This document shows, piece after piece, positions 7,615-16,817 of a stretch of 64,000 nt of DNA; position 1 is the first letter of the stretch, and every line of letters starts with the position of its first letter. The notes below the pieces were generated by a model. The model saw nothing but the letters and a program-made list of their open reading frames with translations. It searched no databases and was not told the origin of the DNA. The position numbers and the translations under genes are program-made. The stretch lies in the NCBI GenBank assembly GCA_025210745.1, contig JAOARC010000012.1, forward strand, positions 24,248-88,247, read 5' to 3'. The stretch is from Bacteriovoracaceae bacterium (GTDB lineage Bacteria; Bdellovibrionota; Bacteriovoracia; Bacteriovoracales; Bacteriovoracaceae).

Positions 7615-9321
7615 TTAAATACTTAAATTCTTACCATTTGTTTTTGATAGGTAGTATTCAAAAAATAATTTTCCTACAAAATATGCCGTATAAACAGTAC
7701 AGATAATTCCAATTATTAGTGTAACAGCGAAACCTCTAATTGGACCTGTACCAAAGTTTAATAACATTAAACCTGCAACAGCTGTTGTTAAGTTGGCATC
7801 AAGAATTGTCCAAAACGCTCTAGCAAAACCAGTCTCTACTGCTTCTCTTATAGGTGTACCTTCTCTAAGCTCTTCTTTAATTCTTTCAAAGATAATAATA
7901 TTTGCATCAACGGCCATACCAATTGTTAGAGCGATCCCAGCAATACCAGGTAGAGTTAATGTTGCTTCAAGACCAACTAAACAACCTAAGATAAATAGAA
8001 TATTTAAAGCTAGTGTTTTCATAGCTAATACACCACTCATTTTGTAGTAAACCATGATAAATAAGAAAACTAATGCAGCCGCAATTAGTCCTGCTTTTTT
8101 ACTTGTTGCAATTGAATCAGCTCCTAATGAAGGACCTACAATTCTTTGCTCTTGAAACTCAAGTTCAACAGGAAGCGCCCCCGCTCTTAAAACTAATGAA
8201 AGATCTGATGCTTCTTTCATAATTTGCTCTTTAGAACCTTGTCCTAAAGTAATTTGTGCTTGTCCACCTAAGATTGGCTCATTAATAACTGGAGCTGAGT
8301 AAACATTTCCATCTAATACAATGGCCATTCTTTTTTGAACGTTATCAGTAGTAAGTTTACCAAAAGCTTTTCCACCAGCAGGCTTAAAAATTAAGCTTAC
8401 AAATGGTTGGTTATTTTGTGGATCAATTCTTGTAATCGCATCTTGAAGACCATCACCGGTTAAAATAGTTGATGATTCAATTACGTATGGAATTAAGTTC
8501 TCAACTTCATTTGTAACTTTATTTAAAACTTTTTCAAAAGCTAATTCATATCCGTTTGGAATTCCATCTTTAGCATACTTTGTAACAGACTTAATATAGT
8601 CAGAAAATCTTTGTCCTCTTTTATATTCAATTCCATCTTTTCTAGCAGCTTCAATCCACTCATTCATTACAGCAGGAGAAATATCATCATTAACGATTTT
8701 AAATTCTAACTTTGCTGTTTTACCAATAAGCTCTTTTGCTCTTTCAATATCCTTTACACCAGGAAGTTGAACAACGATTCTATCAGAACCTAATGAAACA
8801 ATTTCTGGCTCAGTTACACCAAATTCATCAATTCTATTTCTGATAACTTCAATTGATTTTTTTACGGCTTTAGATTCAACATCAAGTCTAAACTCTTTTC
8901 CAAGTCCATACTCAAGCTCTCCACCATTAACACCTGTAACTCTTAAATAGTTAGTAAAGTATTCTCTTACCTTCGCTTTAGCATCATCAATCTTTGTTGG
9001 ATCGTTTAAAATAACAGAGTGTCTTGGATCTGTTTCATCAGAAAGATTTAACTTACCAAAAGTATTCGTAATCCCTTCATCATTTAAAGTCGATTCTACT
9101 TTTCTTAAATAGTTTTGAATTTCGTCCTTATATACCTTGTTAAAGTCAATTCCTAAAACCATATAAAGTCCACCTTGAAGATCTAGACCTAAATTGATTT
9201 TTGACTTAACTGGAAAAGAACTGTCGTCTTTTAAACCAAAGAATGTTGGAATAACTGCCATCGTAGAGATAACAAATAAAAACAACATAAAAATGAGGCG
9301 ATACCACCAACTGCGATTCAT
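7615..9321 (-). CDS. secD: Protein translocase subunit SecD
   Basis: A 568-residue SecD. The N-terminal membrane segment is followed by LGLDLQGGLYMVLGID, a large periplasmic region (about 40-390) with VIRNRIDEFGVTEPEI and DRIVVQLPGVKDIERAKELIG, and the C-terminal membrane half with GIALTIGMAVDANIIIFERIKEELREG. It works with SecF and YajC in the late steps of Sec export, which matters here given the many exported proteins nearby. It starts about 85 bases beyond a terminator that follows tatA, so secDF probably has its own promoter, though none is clear. The ribosome-binding site is weak (AAGG). Confidence 0.96.
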   Translation of the reverse strand: MNRSWWYRLIFMLFLFVISTMAVIPTFFGLKDDSSFPVKSKINLGLDLQGGLYMVLGIDFNKVYKDEIQNYLRKVESTLNDEGITNTFGKLNLSDETDPRHSVILNDPTKIDDAKAKVREYFTNYLRVTGVNGGELEYGLGKEFRLDVESKAVKKSIEVIRNRIDEFGVTEPEIVSLGSDRIVVQLPGVKDIERAKELIGKTAKLEFKIVNDDISPAVMNEWIEAARKDGIEYKRGQRFSDYIKSVTKYAKDGIPNGYELAFEKVLNKVTNEVENLIPYVIESSTILTGDGLQDAITRIDPQNNQPFVSLIFKPAGGKAFGKLTTDNVQKRMAIVLDGNVYSAPVINEPILGGQAQITLGQGSKEQIMKEASDLSLVLRAGALPVELEFQEQRIVGPSLGADSIATSKKAGLIAAALVFLFIMVYYKMSGVLAMKTLALNILFILGCLVGLEATLTLPGIAGIALTIGMAVDANIIIFERIKEELREGTPIREAVETGFARAFWTILDANLTTAVAGLMLLNFGTGPIRGFAVTLIIGIICTVYTAYFVGKLFFEYYLSKTNGKNLSI

Positions 9322-9399
9322 CTTGAAACCTTTTTTTAAAATTAATAATTTTGATAAAAATTTATCCGTTGAAAATTCTAAACTTTTTTATTGATTGTG

Positions 9400-9432
9400 A
9401 GAAGAAAAAAGAAACCGACTCTAAGAGTCGGC
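9400..9432 (-). terminator. Intrinsic terminator overlapping the tatA stop
   Basis: On the minus strand CCGACTC-TTA-GAGTCGG (9415-9431) is followed by a T-rich run. The tatA stop codon TAG lies in the hairpin and the last two codons form one arm. It would separate queA-tgt-yajC-tatA from secDF. Confidence 0.75.
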
Positions 9433-9636
9433 TTTTTGTGCACTTTCGTCTTTTTCTTCTATTATTTGATCTTTTGGAGGGTTTTTTATTTGATCACTAA
9501 TCCCACCTAAAGCATTTTGAAACTCTCTAATACCTTTACCAAGGCCTTTAGCTAGTCCTGGTAATTTTTTAGGCCCTATAAATATCAGAGCAATTACCAA
9601 AATAGCGACAATTTCTGTAATTCCAAGACCAAACAT
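9421..9636 (-). CDS. tatA: Sec-independent translocase protein TatA
   Basis: A 71-residue TatA/TatE-type protein: one N-terminal membrane helix (MFGLGITEIVAILVIALIFI), the hinge GPKKLPGLAKGLGKGIREF forming the amphipathic helix, and a short charged tail. It forms the pore component of twin-arginine export. Its ATG overlaps the yajC stop (TAATG), so the two are coupled. No tatB or tatC is in the window. The last codons form part of a terminator hairpin. Confidence 0.93.
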   Translation of the reverse strand: MFGLGITEIVAILVIALIFIGPKKLPGLAKGLGKGIREFQNALGGISDQIKNPPKDQIIEEKDESAQKADS

Positions 9637-9965
9637 TATTTTTTCTCAGTGTTTAAAATATTTTTTGAAGATCCAGCAATTTGGTTCTTTAACATCTTAA
9701 ATTTAACTCCACCTTCAACTTCTAGAGTTACAAGTGTTTCTGTAACGCCTTGAACAACACCTAAAATTCCAGATTTAGTAAATACTTCATCACCTTTTTT
9801 AATAGCATTAACAAACTTTTTTTCTTCTTCCATTTTCTTTTTTTGCGGTCTAAGCATCAAAAAATAGAATACGAAAAATATTAAAATCATTGGAACAAAG
9901 CTCATGAATCCAGCTGCTGGTGCCCCTGTAGCTACTGCGTCTTGTGCGTGTGCGATACTAATCAT
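9636..9965 (-). CDS. yajC: Preprotein translocase subunit YajC
   Basis: A 109-residue YajC. The single membrane helix MILIFFVFYFLMLRPQKKK carries the family's hallmark LRPQ motif, followed by the cytoplasmic part KKGDEVFTKSGILGVVQGV. YajC associates with SecDF. AAGGAG lies eight bases before the ATG. It follows tgt, the common bacterial tgt-yajC-secDF order, here with tatA inserted between yajC and secD. The N-terminus before the helix (about 20 residues, Ala-rich) is longer than in E. coli. Confidence 0.95.
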   Translation of the reverse strand: MISIAHAQDAVATGAPAAGFMSFVPMILIFFVFYFLMLRPQKKKMEEEKKFVNAIKKGDEVFTKSGILGVVQGVTETLVTLEVEGGVKFKMLKNQIAGSSKNILNTEKK

Positions 9966-9980
9966 TTATATCTCCTTAAA

Positions 9981-11099
9981 TTATTTAGTCCAGATTTGCG
10001 ATGTATAGTCGTTATAAAATTCTTTGTAATAATCGTCAAACCTATCTTCGATTATGGCCTGCCTAGCTTCACGCGTCATTTTTAGATAAAAGTGAAGATT
10101 ATGATACGTAATTAACTGGCCAGCAAGGTACTCTCCTACCGTATATAAATGCCTTATATAAGATCTTGAATACTTCTGACATACCTTACAGTCACAACTA
10201 GGGTCTGGTGGAAGTGAATCATCTGCAAATCGTCTCTTTTTTATATTTAAAGGACCATGTTTAGTTAAAAATTGTCCATTTCTAGCATTTCTTGATGGGA
10301 GCACACAGTCAAACATATCAATACCCGCTTTAATTCCATTTAAAATATCAATAGGCTTTCCAACTCCCATTAAATATCTTGGTTTGTGCTCGGGCATTTT
10401 AGGGGTAAACGAATTTAAAAATGAAACCATCTCATCATTTTTTTCTCCAACACTAAGTCCTCCAAGAGCATATCCAGGAAAGTCCATCTCCATAAGTCTT
10501 TCCATGCACTCTTGTCTAAGATCTTCGTGTAGTCCACCTTGTATAATAGAAAATAGATTTTGATGCTCTTTAAGCTCTACATCCTTACATCTTTTGGCCC
10601 ATCTTAAAGTAAGCTCCATAGACTCTCTAAGAGTTTCTTTAGTGGCTGGAAGTTTTGGACACTCATCAAAGATCATCACAATATCAGAGCCAAGAGCTCT
10701 TTGAATTTCCATAGATTTTTCAGGAGATAGCATATGTTTTGATCCATCAATATGAGATCTAAATTCAACACCTTCTTCTGAGACCTTATTAAGATCAGAC
10801 AGTGAGAAAACTTGAAATCCACCAGAGTCAGTTAAGATAGGTCTATCCCAGCTCATAAACTTGTGTAGACCACCCATTTTCTCTACTAATTCGTGTCCTG
10901 GTCTTAAAAATAAATGATAAGTATTTCCAAGAATGATCTTAGCATCCATTTCAACGAGATCTTCTTGCCACATACTTTTTACTGTGGCCCTTGTTCCAAC
11001 AGGCATAAATATAGGAGTAGGTATTTCACCATGAGCTGTATAAACCGTACCGGCTCTAGCTTCACCGCTTTTAGCTTCTAATTTGTACATGCGTGGCAA
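9981..11099 (-). CDS. tgt: tRNA-guanine transglycosylase
   Basis: A 372-residue Tgt, which exchanges guanine-34 for preQ1 in GUN-anticodon tRNAs. Seen are LTDSGGFQVFSL with the catalytic Asp region, FDECPKLPATKE, GYALGGLSVGE, RYLMGVGKP and FDCVLPSRNARNG with the second catalytic Asp. The zinc ligands are in CDCKVCQKYSRSYIRHL, Cys-X-Cys-X2-Cys plus His. The start appears to be TTG at 11099 with AAGG at the right distance; the ATG nine bases inside is too far from it. It lies 24 bases after queA, the next enzyme of queuosine synthesis. Confidence 0.97.
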   Translation of the reverse strand: MPRMYKLEAKSGEARAGTVYTAHGEIPTPIFMPVGTRATVKSMWQEDLVEMDAKIILGNTYHLFLRPGHELVEKMGGLHKFMSWDRPILTDSGGFQVFSLSDLNKVSEEGVEFRSHIDGSKHMLSPEKSMEIQRALGSDIVMIFDECPKLPATKETLRESMELTLRWAKRCKDVELKEHQNLFSIIQGGLHEDLRQECMERLMEMDFPGYALGGLSVGEKNDEMVSFLNSFTPKMPEHKPRYLMGVGKPIDILNGIKAGIDMFDCVLPSRNARNGQFLTKHGPLNIKKRRFADDSLPPDPSCDCKVCQKYSRSYIRHLYTVGEYLAGQLITYHNLHFYLKMTREARQAIIEDRFDDYYKEFYNDYTSQIWTK

Positions 11100-11123
11100 T
11101 ATAGCCTTAAATTTTAGATTCGT

Positions 11124-12167
11124 CTATCTAATGATGAGCATAGAATCCCCATATGAAAAGAATCTATAGTCGTTCTTTATAGCGATATCATAAAGCTCTA
11201 AGGTTTTTTCTCTACCAACTAATGAACTAACAAGCATTAAGAGTGTTGATTTAGGAAGATGAAAGTTTGTGATTAAACCATCGATAGAATAAACATCTTT
11301 TCCTGGGTATAGAAAAATATCTGTATCTTTTATATCCCCTTCAAAGTGAATATGAGAATCTTTATCAGTACATGATTCTAAAACTCTTAATGAAGTGGTT
11401 CCAACTGCAAATCTTTTTTTATTAGCATTTATCTTTTTTAAATTTTCATCTGTAATAAAAAAAGATTCACTATGCATACTATGATCTAAAATATTGTCCA
11501 CAGATACAGGTTTAAAAGTTCCAGCTGAAACATGAAGAGTTACAAATGCTTTTTTGATTCCGTTACTTTCTAATTTTTCAAAAAGTTCATTAGTAAAATG
11601 AAGACCAGCAGTTGGAGCTGCAACAGATCCATTAGTTCCAGCATAAACAGTTTGATACCTTTCAATATCTTGTTCATCTGCAACTCCCCCTCTTATATAA
11701 GGAGGTATTGGAATATTTCCAATTTTTTCTAATTTATCTAATAGCTCATCAGAACTTACATTAAATTTAACTAAAAAAGATCCATCTTCATTTTTACCTG
11801 TAATAGTAGCAACAAGATCATCAAAAAAATATTCATCTGTCACATTTTTTTTACCACTTGTTTTGATCATTGCTGGATAAACTTCATCTTTATGTAAAAG
11901 AGATAATAAGAAAACTTCACACTTTGCCCCTGTCTTTTTATTTCCAATAAGACGACAAGGAAAAACTTTTGATTCATTTAAAACTAATAAACTATCTTTA
12001 GGTAAAAGATGTTCTATATCTGAAAACTTATGATGAGAAACAGTATCTGTACTTTTATTATAAACTAATAGCTTTGATTCAGATCTTATTTTGCAAGGCC
12101 TGTGAGCAATACGATCCTGCGGTAGATCAAAGTTATAATTTGATAATAATAAGTCCGGGTTTTCCAT
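11124..12167 (-). CDS. queA: S-adenosylmethionine:tRNA ribosyltransferase-isomerase
   Basis: A 347-residue QueA, which transfers and isomerises the ribosyl part of AdoMet onto preQ1-tRNA to give epoxyqueuosine. Family motifs are FDLPQDRIAHRP, DSLLVLNESKVFPCRL, PIPPYIRG, YQTVYA, GSVAAPTAGLHFT, FVTLHVSAGTFKPV and the C-terminal LITNFHLPKSTLLMLVSSLVG. Length is normal. It heads the queA-tgt-yajC-tatA run. I found no preQ1 riboswitch-like structure in the short leader upstream. Confidence 0.97.
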   Translation of the reverse strand: MENPDLLLSNYNFDLPQDRIAHRPCKIRSESKLLVYNKSTDTVSHHKFSDIEHLLPKDSLLVLNESKVFPCRLIGNKKTGAKCEVFLLSLLHKDEVYPAMIKTSGKKNVTDEYFFDDLVATITGKNEDGSFLVKFNVSSDELLDKLEKIGNIPIPPYIRGGVADEQDIERYQTVYAGTNGSVAAPTAGLHFTNELFEKLESNGIKKAFVTLHVSAGTFKPVSVDNILDHSMHSESFFITDENLKKINANKKRFAVGTTSLRVLESCTDKDSHIHFEGDIKDTDIFLYPGKDVYSIDGLITNFHLPKSTLLMLVSSLVGREKTLELYDIAIKNDYRFFSYGDSMLIIR

Positions 12168-12195
12168 GTGCTAGTAAATAACATATATGCTCTAA

Positions 12196-12420
12196 TTAGA
12201 CTAGAGAGAACTTTTTAAAGAGTTCAAATCTTTGAATGAATGAGTTTAGAAGCTCTAGTACTAATTGAACTTGAGGGTATGTTTTAATATTACTTAACAA
12301 TAACTGAATTAATCCTTGAAGTGTCTCAATATAAGAATTTAAATTTAACTTTTCAATCATATAAGAAAACACTGAAGTTACCTCTGTTACATAATCTTTT
12401 TTTACAATAATTTTCTTCAT
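12196..12420 (-). CDS. Small hypothetical protein
   Basis: A 74-residue helical protein without a signal peptide or recognised domain; hydrophobic residues recur in the middle (IETLQGLIQLLLSNI, VQLVLELLNSFI), suggesting amphipathic helices. There is no Shine-Dalgarno sequence; CCGATAAGAT lies just before the ATG and could be a -10 element. It lies 23 bases after the beta-propeller lipoprotein gene and 28 before queA, on the same strand. It may be real because the slot between neighbours would otherwise be empty, but support is weak. Confidence 0.4.
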   Translation of the reverse strand: MKKIIVKKDYVTEVTSVFSYMIEKLNLNSYIETLQGLIQLLLSNIKTYPQVQLVLELLNSFIQRFELFKKFSLV

Positions 12421-12442
12421 ATAAATCTTATCGGTAGATTAA

Positions 12443-13948
12443 TTAATTTCCTAAAATCACACTTACATTTCCATTGGAAGCACTTCCCATAATAACATCT
12501 AAAATACCGTCTTGATTAGCATCGATAAACCCAGCAACTCCACTTTGCCAAGAACCAGTCGTCGCACTTGAATGTATTTTTGCAGGACTTGTTACAAAAG
12601 TACCATCACCATTACCATTTACATACCAAGCCCCCATGCGATTTCCATAAGTATAATCCCTATTATGCATTGGAAAATAAGCATCTACATTTCCATCTCC
12701 ATCAAGATCAGCACACCTCATAGAGTAAGCGGCTGGAGAACTATTAAAAGCTGATGAGCTTACTCGTTGATCCTCAGTTGATGTCTTATCTCCATTATTT
12801 GAACTTGTAGTAAATCCATCCCCAACATGATGTGATAGTATATCAACTAAACCATCGTGATTTGCATCTTTTAAACAAAGATAACCACCACCATATGCCG
12901 TACTAAATGTATGAGATGAATGATCACTAAATCCCCCTTGACCATCTCCATAAACAATATACCTTTGTCCATTAGAACTATTCCAATTTCCATCTTGAAG
13001 AACAAAATCTAAAATACCATCACCATTAAAATCACCTATATCAAGATGATTTCTCAACCTTAAAGCTCCACTAATAGTATAAGTTTGTACACTTGCTAAA
13101 GTACCTGATGCATCACTTAATATAAAATAAACCTCATTTCCATTTGCATTACCCGTTATAATAAAATCAGGATACTCATCATTATTTAGAAAACTTGTCC
13201 TTACCCTTAATAAATCCAAACTTCCAGAACTAGGAACAATAGATATATTGGTGCAAGTCTCACTAAAGTTCCCACTACCATCATTTATATATGTGCAAAT
13301 TTGCTCAGAAGCACCACCACTTTTTAATCCTATAATATCCATATCTCCATCAGCACTTAAGTCTGCAGTGGAAAAGTTAGCATAATTAGATACCGCCACA
13401 GTATTTATAAGAGTATAGGACCCATCAAAAACTCCATTGTTATCATTATCTCCTTCATAAATTCTCACTCTATTATTAACAGCATCCGAAACCATAAGAT
13501 CAATAGATCCATTTCCATTTACATCTCCAGACTCAATCCAATGAGCTCTTCCTGCATTAGAAAATGAAATTGTCCCGGCAAAAGGAAAACTAGATGCTCC
13601 CGAATTAACATTGAAATCAACCCAAACAACTTTTCCCTTAGCATCAGTAACCCTAGCTCTATATTCTCTTGATATGTTTGGCGAAGTGATTCCACTTGAA
13701 AGACTATTTATAAGATGAGAAGAAACTTTTAACAAAGATCTTTCTTCATAAACATCTACTTTAAAAGGAGGATTCCCTCCATCTATATTAAAGCTTAAAT
13801 TAGTAGAAGGAGCGACAGTATAAAAAGCATCGTTTACAGCATACTCAACAGATGCTGTTTGAGTCTTCTCACTTTCTTTAAAATCTAAAGACTGCTCACA
13901 ACTTACAAACAAAAAAAATACAAAATATATCGAGATTTTTAAATTCAT
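12443..13948 (-). CDS. FG-GAP/VCBS beta-propeller lipoprotein
   Basis: A secreted lipoprotein (signal peptide MNLKISIYFVFFLFVSC, lipobox FVSC) of about 501 residues. After an N-terminal beta domain of about 100 residues come seven FG-GAP-like calcium-loop repeats: DVNGNGSIDL, DLSADGDMDI, NNDEYPDFII, DFNGDGILDF, DANHDGLVDI, DLDGDGNVDA and DANQDGILDV. Seven repeats fit a seven-bladed propeller of the integrin-alpha type, used for adhesion. In-frame ATGs also exist at 13969 and 13954; none has a Shine-Dalgarno sequence. I chose 13948 because a GATAAT box stands about six bases before it and it begins the signal peptide exactly. Ligand unknown. Confidence 0.8.
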   Translation of the reverse strand: MNLKISIYFVFFLFVSCEQSLDFKESEKTQTASVEYAVNDAFYTVAPSTNLSFNIDGGNPPFKVDVYEERSLLKVSSHLINSLSSGITSPNISREYRARVTDAKGKVVWVDFNVNSGASSFPFAGTISFSNAGRAHWIESGDVNGNGSIDLMVSDAVNNRVRIYEGDNDNNGVFDGSYTLINTVAVSNYANFSTADLSADGDMDIIGLKSGGASEQICTYINDGSGNFSETCTNISIVPSSGSLDLLRVRTSFLNNDEYPDFIITGNANGNEVYFILSDASGTLASVQTYTISGALRLRNHLDIGDFNGDGILDFVLQDGNWNSSNGQRYIVYGDGQGGFSDHSSHTFSTAYGGGYLCLKDANHDGLVDILSHHVGDGFTTSSNNGDKTSTEDQRVSSSAFNSSPAAYSMRCADLDGDGNVDAYFPMHNRDYTYGNRMGAWYVNGNGDGTFVTSPAKIHSSATTGSWQSGVAGFIDANQDGILDVIMGSASNGNVSVILGN

Positions 13949-14109
13949 ATTCATATTATCGGACAACATACTTTTATAACCGACGTCAAAGGTCTGAAAT
14001 AGTTGTTTATTATAAAAATATTAATAGTTTTAATAAGTTACACAGCTTAGTTTTCTGAATTAACATAGGAAAAACTTGCTACTAAAATGGTGAGTGCCAA
14101 TAATTAGAG

Positions 14110-14115
14110 TATAAT
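14110..14115 (+). promoter_or_regulatory. -10 box of the 14152 gene
   Basis: A perfect TATAAT about 36 bases before the start codon gives a normal leader containing AGGAAA. No convincing -35 hexamer is visible at the usual distance. Confidence 0.4.
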
Positions 14116-14151
14116 TTATTTAATATTATTATTTACTAGGAAATACTTAAG

Positions 14152-15063
14152 ATGATGTCAACACTTAGAAAAAAAGCACTCTTTATTCTCATATTTTCAT
14201 CTATCGCCTACGCAAATTATGGTGAAGTTTTAAAACTATTTAAACAAAATAAAATAAGCTCACAAGAAGCTGTTCAAAAAATAAAAGCACAAGGATTTCC
14301 TTACAATGTGACTGATCTTAAGATAGTAGATAATAAAGTTAAATGGATCATTGGAGATATTAATAGTACATCTCAATCTGATAACGAGAAAAAAAATAAT
14401 AACTCATCAGCAGATCAAAATATAGCGATGGATAAAAAGGAAGTAGTCAAAGAAAAAATTTATATTATGCAAACTAAAAAAGTTCACAGTTTTTCAATTT
14501 CATCAGCGATTGGATCTTTAGCAATTGATCAAGATAACAACTCTACACTAGAGATGTATTATTTAAAGTTAGCTGGAACTTATAAATTTAAACTAAATGA
14601 AAACTATGATCTAAAATTTGGAGCTGGCTTCACTTATTTTACAAATGTAAGATTTAGTAATAGTGATGATGTTTTATACCCGACATCATTTTACTATGAC
14701 TTAAAAACAAGTATTGTAAGAAAGTTTTCTAGGTCTTCAGTTTCATTAATTTATGATATCCAAAACTACTTTCTTCCTTCATCAAGTTCAGGAATTACAA
14801 GTTTTTCACCTGAAAAGATTCAAAAACTAACAATAAGCCCTTCCTATGCTTTTACTAATAAGGTTATTGGTTATTTAACAACTGGATATATAACAGGTTT
14901 AACAACACAAGGAGTTTCGGGCTTAGACTATAGTATTGGAGGAGTTTATATATTCAATAAAAAATTCAGCTCTGGTATAAATCTTTATCAAAATCAAGTT
15001 ACAAGAGATGATCTAAAAGATAACGCTTCTGCCTACACTCTAAGTCTTAATTATTCTCTTTAA
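14152..15063 (+). CDS. Putative outer-membrane beta-barrel protein
   Basis: A 303-residue exported protein: signal peptide ending around AYA-NYG, a short helical segment (GEVLKLFKQNKISSQEAVQKI), a polar linker rich in Asn and Lys (about 75-110), then about 190 residues of alternating hydrophobic and polar strands (YYLKLAGTYKFKLN, DLKFGAGFTYFTNV, SSVSLIYDIQNYFL) ending in LSLNYSL. The last residues fit an outer-membrane barrel end signature only loosely, because the terminal residue is Leu rather than Phe. No family is recognised. It lies alone on the plus strand between minus-strand lipoprotein genes. Confidence 0.7.
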   Translation: MMSTLRKKALFILIFSSIAYANYGEVLKLFKQNKISSQEAVQKIKAQGFPYNVTDLKIVDNKVKWIIGDINSTSQSDNEKKNNNSSADQNIAMDKKEVVKEKIYIMQTKKVHSFSISSAIGSLAIDQDNNSTLEMYYLKLAGTYKFKLNENYDLKFGAGFTYFTNVRFSNSDDVLYPTSFYYDLKTSIVRKFSRSSVSLIYDIQNYFLPSSSSGITSFSPEKIQKLTISPSYAFTNKVIGYLTTGYITGLTTQGVSGLDYSIGGVYIFNKKFSSGINLYQNQVTRDDLKDNASAYTLSLNYSL

Positions 15064-15075
15064 ACCAATTGATAT

Positions 15076-15102
15076 AAAAAAAGGAGCTAAAGCTCCTTTT
15101 TT
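15076..15102. terminator. Bidirectional intrinsic terminator
   Basis: AAAGGAGC-TAAA-GCTCCTTT with A-run before and T-run after serves both the plus-strand barrel gene and the convergent FGE-fold gene. Confidence 0.9.
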
Positions 15103-15117
15103 ATAAGTTATTTTTAG

Positions 15118-16053
15118 TTAAGGTCGATAAACACATCTAAAACCAATTTGTCCATTGGCATCTACATTAGATGCATTTAACCTAAACATATATAAACCTG
15201 CATTAACAGAATTGCTATAATGGCCTCCACGAAGAATCACTCCAAAACCTTTAGTCAGTAAAGTACCAACTCCATCAGTTGTTGTTAAAAGTCCATCTGC
15301 TGTATTGTAATCAGAATCTGCATATGATCCACATGTTACTGAAGGTAGCTGCTGAGGAGATCCAAAACACGACGGACCTGACTGAAAACCTGCTGTCAGA
15401 GGATCCCAATCCGTCCATTCTTCTAAGTTTCCAGACATATCAAAAATACTATCTCCAGTAGATAACTTAAAAGAAGATCTAGCATGTCTAGTTACTCCAT
15501 AATCACCTGTTCCACCATTATAACCACAAGTTGTTTCTCCAGAGTTTCCTCTAAATAAACATCCTGACTTATATGTTCCTCCCGTCCAGTTTTCATCCTG
15601 AACTTCAGCATCACGAGCAATGGCCATCCATTCTTGATTGGAGATCACAGAAAACCCTGCTCCCAAGCTTTCACACTCAGCAGCTGCATTATCAGCATTG
15701 ATTGACACCCAAGGTCTTCCATCTGGAGTACTAACAGGTTTATGTGTTAATAAGTTTGCTGCAAATGATGTAGCATATTCTCCAGAATCAATAGTATTAT
15801 TTGTATTAGCATCATTCCACGCCTTTGCTTCATACTTCATAACCCAAAAAGCATCATTACCTAATCCCGAAATATCTGATGGAATATAAACCCAATCTTC
15901 AGACCCCTCTATTCCAGGAGGAGGATCAGGTAAAAAAGCTCCCTTTTGTCCAGGATCAGACAATTCATTATCAAGTCCATCTAGTTCTATTGATTCACAT
16001 GAGCAAAGGAAAATACTTACTAATAAAGTTTGAATTATTATTTTAAATTTCAA
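15118..16053 (-). CDS. FGE-sulfatase-fold lipoprotein
   Basis: A 311-residue lipoprotein (MKFKIIIQTLLVSIFLCSC; lipobox FLCSC region) whose mature part has the formylglycine-generating-enzyme/SUMF1 fold: WVMKYEAKAWND, RPWVSINADNAAAECESLG, SNQEWMAIARDAE, FDMSGNLEEWTDW, VILRGGHYSN and the end GQIGFRCVYRP. In this superfamily some members are enzymes and many are binding or surface proteins; I do not see the FGE catalytic cysteine pair clearly, so enzymatic activity is not claimed. The start is TTG, set by AAGGAG seven bases upstream. A FliA-like promoter candidate lies at 16092-16118. Confidence 0.85.
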   Translation of the reverse strand: MKFKIIIQTLLVSIFLCSCESIELDGLDNELSDPGQKGAFLPDPPPGIEGSEDWVYIPSDISGLGNDAFWVMKYEAKAWNDANTNNTIDSGEYATSFAANLLTHKPVSTPDGRPWVSINADNAAAECESLGAGFSVISNQEWMAIARDAEVQDENWTGGTYKSGCLFRGNSGETTCGYNGGTGDYGVTRHARSSFKLSTGDSIFDMSGNLEEWTDWDPLTAGFQSGPSCFGSPQQLPSVTCGSYADSDYNTADGLLTTTDGVGTLLTKGFGVILRGGHYSNSVNAGLYMFRLNASNVDANGQIGFRCVYRP

Positions 16054-16091
16054 GAATGCACTCCTTCATTTTAATTAACCTATGTTAATGG

Positions 16092-16118
16092 TATCGGAAC
16101 ACAAAACAAAAATATTTA
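16092..16118 (-). promoter_or_regulatory. FliA-like promoter candidate of the FGE-fold gene
   Basis: On the minus strand TAAATATT, 11 bases, TTCCGATA: this matches the spacing of the sigma-28 consensus TAAAGTTT-N11-GCCGATAA exactly, and most of both boxes. The predicted leader contains the AAGGAG used by the TTG start. Best example of the CCGATA element in the window. Confidence 0.5.
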
Positions 16119-16154
16119 CATCCATGTAATTATTTTTTGAAATAAAATTTTTTA

Positions 16155-16802
16155 TTAAGGACTTAGTGTCATCTGCTGAGCTTGCATTTGTTGCTGTGTA
16201 GCAGTTTGAGCATATGCCTGGATATAAGATAACTCCTGATTATTTAAAGTTGTCACTTGTGCTGTATCAGCATTCATAGGTTGTACAGCAAATGTTGATG
16301 TCGCAAACCCTTGAGAAATAGTAGGAGCAGAAGTATCTGCTGCCACACTCGCTTCAATATTTGCAACAGCAGTTGAAATTGTTCTTTCTTCTCTTGTTAT
16401 ATTTTTAATTCCCCCATTAGCGCTACAAAAAGTATAAGCTCTTCCTGCTGCTTCAGTAGGTAAAAGATCAACACTTGAACCATTATTACAATTTGCCACT
16501 CTAATTTTTACTTTTTGGTTTTGAGCATTAAAAGAGTTAAATCCCGCTAACATCTCTGTCATTGTTTGTGTTGTATCATCAGCTGCTGATACGGGCTCTA
16601 CAGTATCAAACTGATAACTTAATCCACTTACCTGTACAGCATCTAAAGAATAAGTTTGAATTGCCGTGGATAGATCACTACTAAGCTGAAAAGTTGCTCC
16701 TGCCTGTAGTTGCTGAGAACTACTTTGTTGCATTTGTAATGCATCCTGCGCTAAAAGACTAAAAGTTGTAAATACCATAATTGTTAATAATTTATTCATC
16801 AT
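16155..16802 (-). CDS. Secreted Gln/Thr/Ala-rich protein, unknown
   Basis: A 215-residue exported protein with a cleavable signal peptide (MMNKLLTIMVFTTFSLLAQ) and a mature chain rich in Gln, Ala, Ser and Thr, especially at both ends (QMQQSSSQQLQ and ATQQQMQAQQM). Two cysteines (ANCNNG, FCSANG) could pair. Such composition is typical of extended or fibrous secreted proteins, but I recognise no family. GAGGAG precedes the start. It lies 15 bases after the prepilin-like gene, probably in one operon, so the two may form a common surface structure. Confidence 0.7.
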   Translation of the reverse strand: MMNKLLTIMVFTTFSLLAQDALQMQQSSSQQLQAGATFQLSSDLSTAIQTYSLDAVQVSGLSYQFDTVEPVSAADDTTQTMTEMLAGFNSFNAQNQKVKIRVANCNNGSSVDLLPTEAAGRAYTFCSANGGIKNITREERTISTAVANIEASVAADTSAPTISQGFATSTFAVQPMNADTAQVTTLNNQELSYIQAYAQTATQQQMQAQQMTLSP

Positions 16803-16817
16803 ACGCTCCTCATTAAA

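Noticed and set aside
12168..12195. preQ1 riboswitch before queA
   Set aside because: The leader is too short and no pseudoknot-type sequence is visible.
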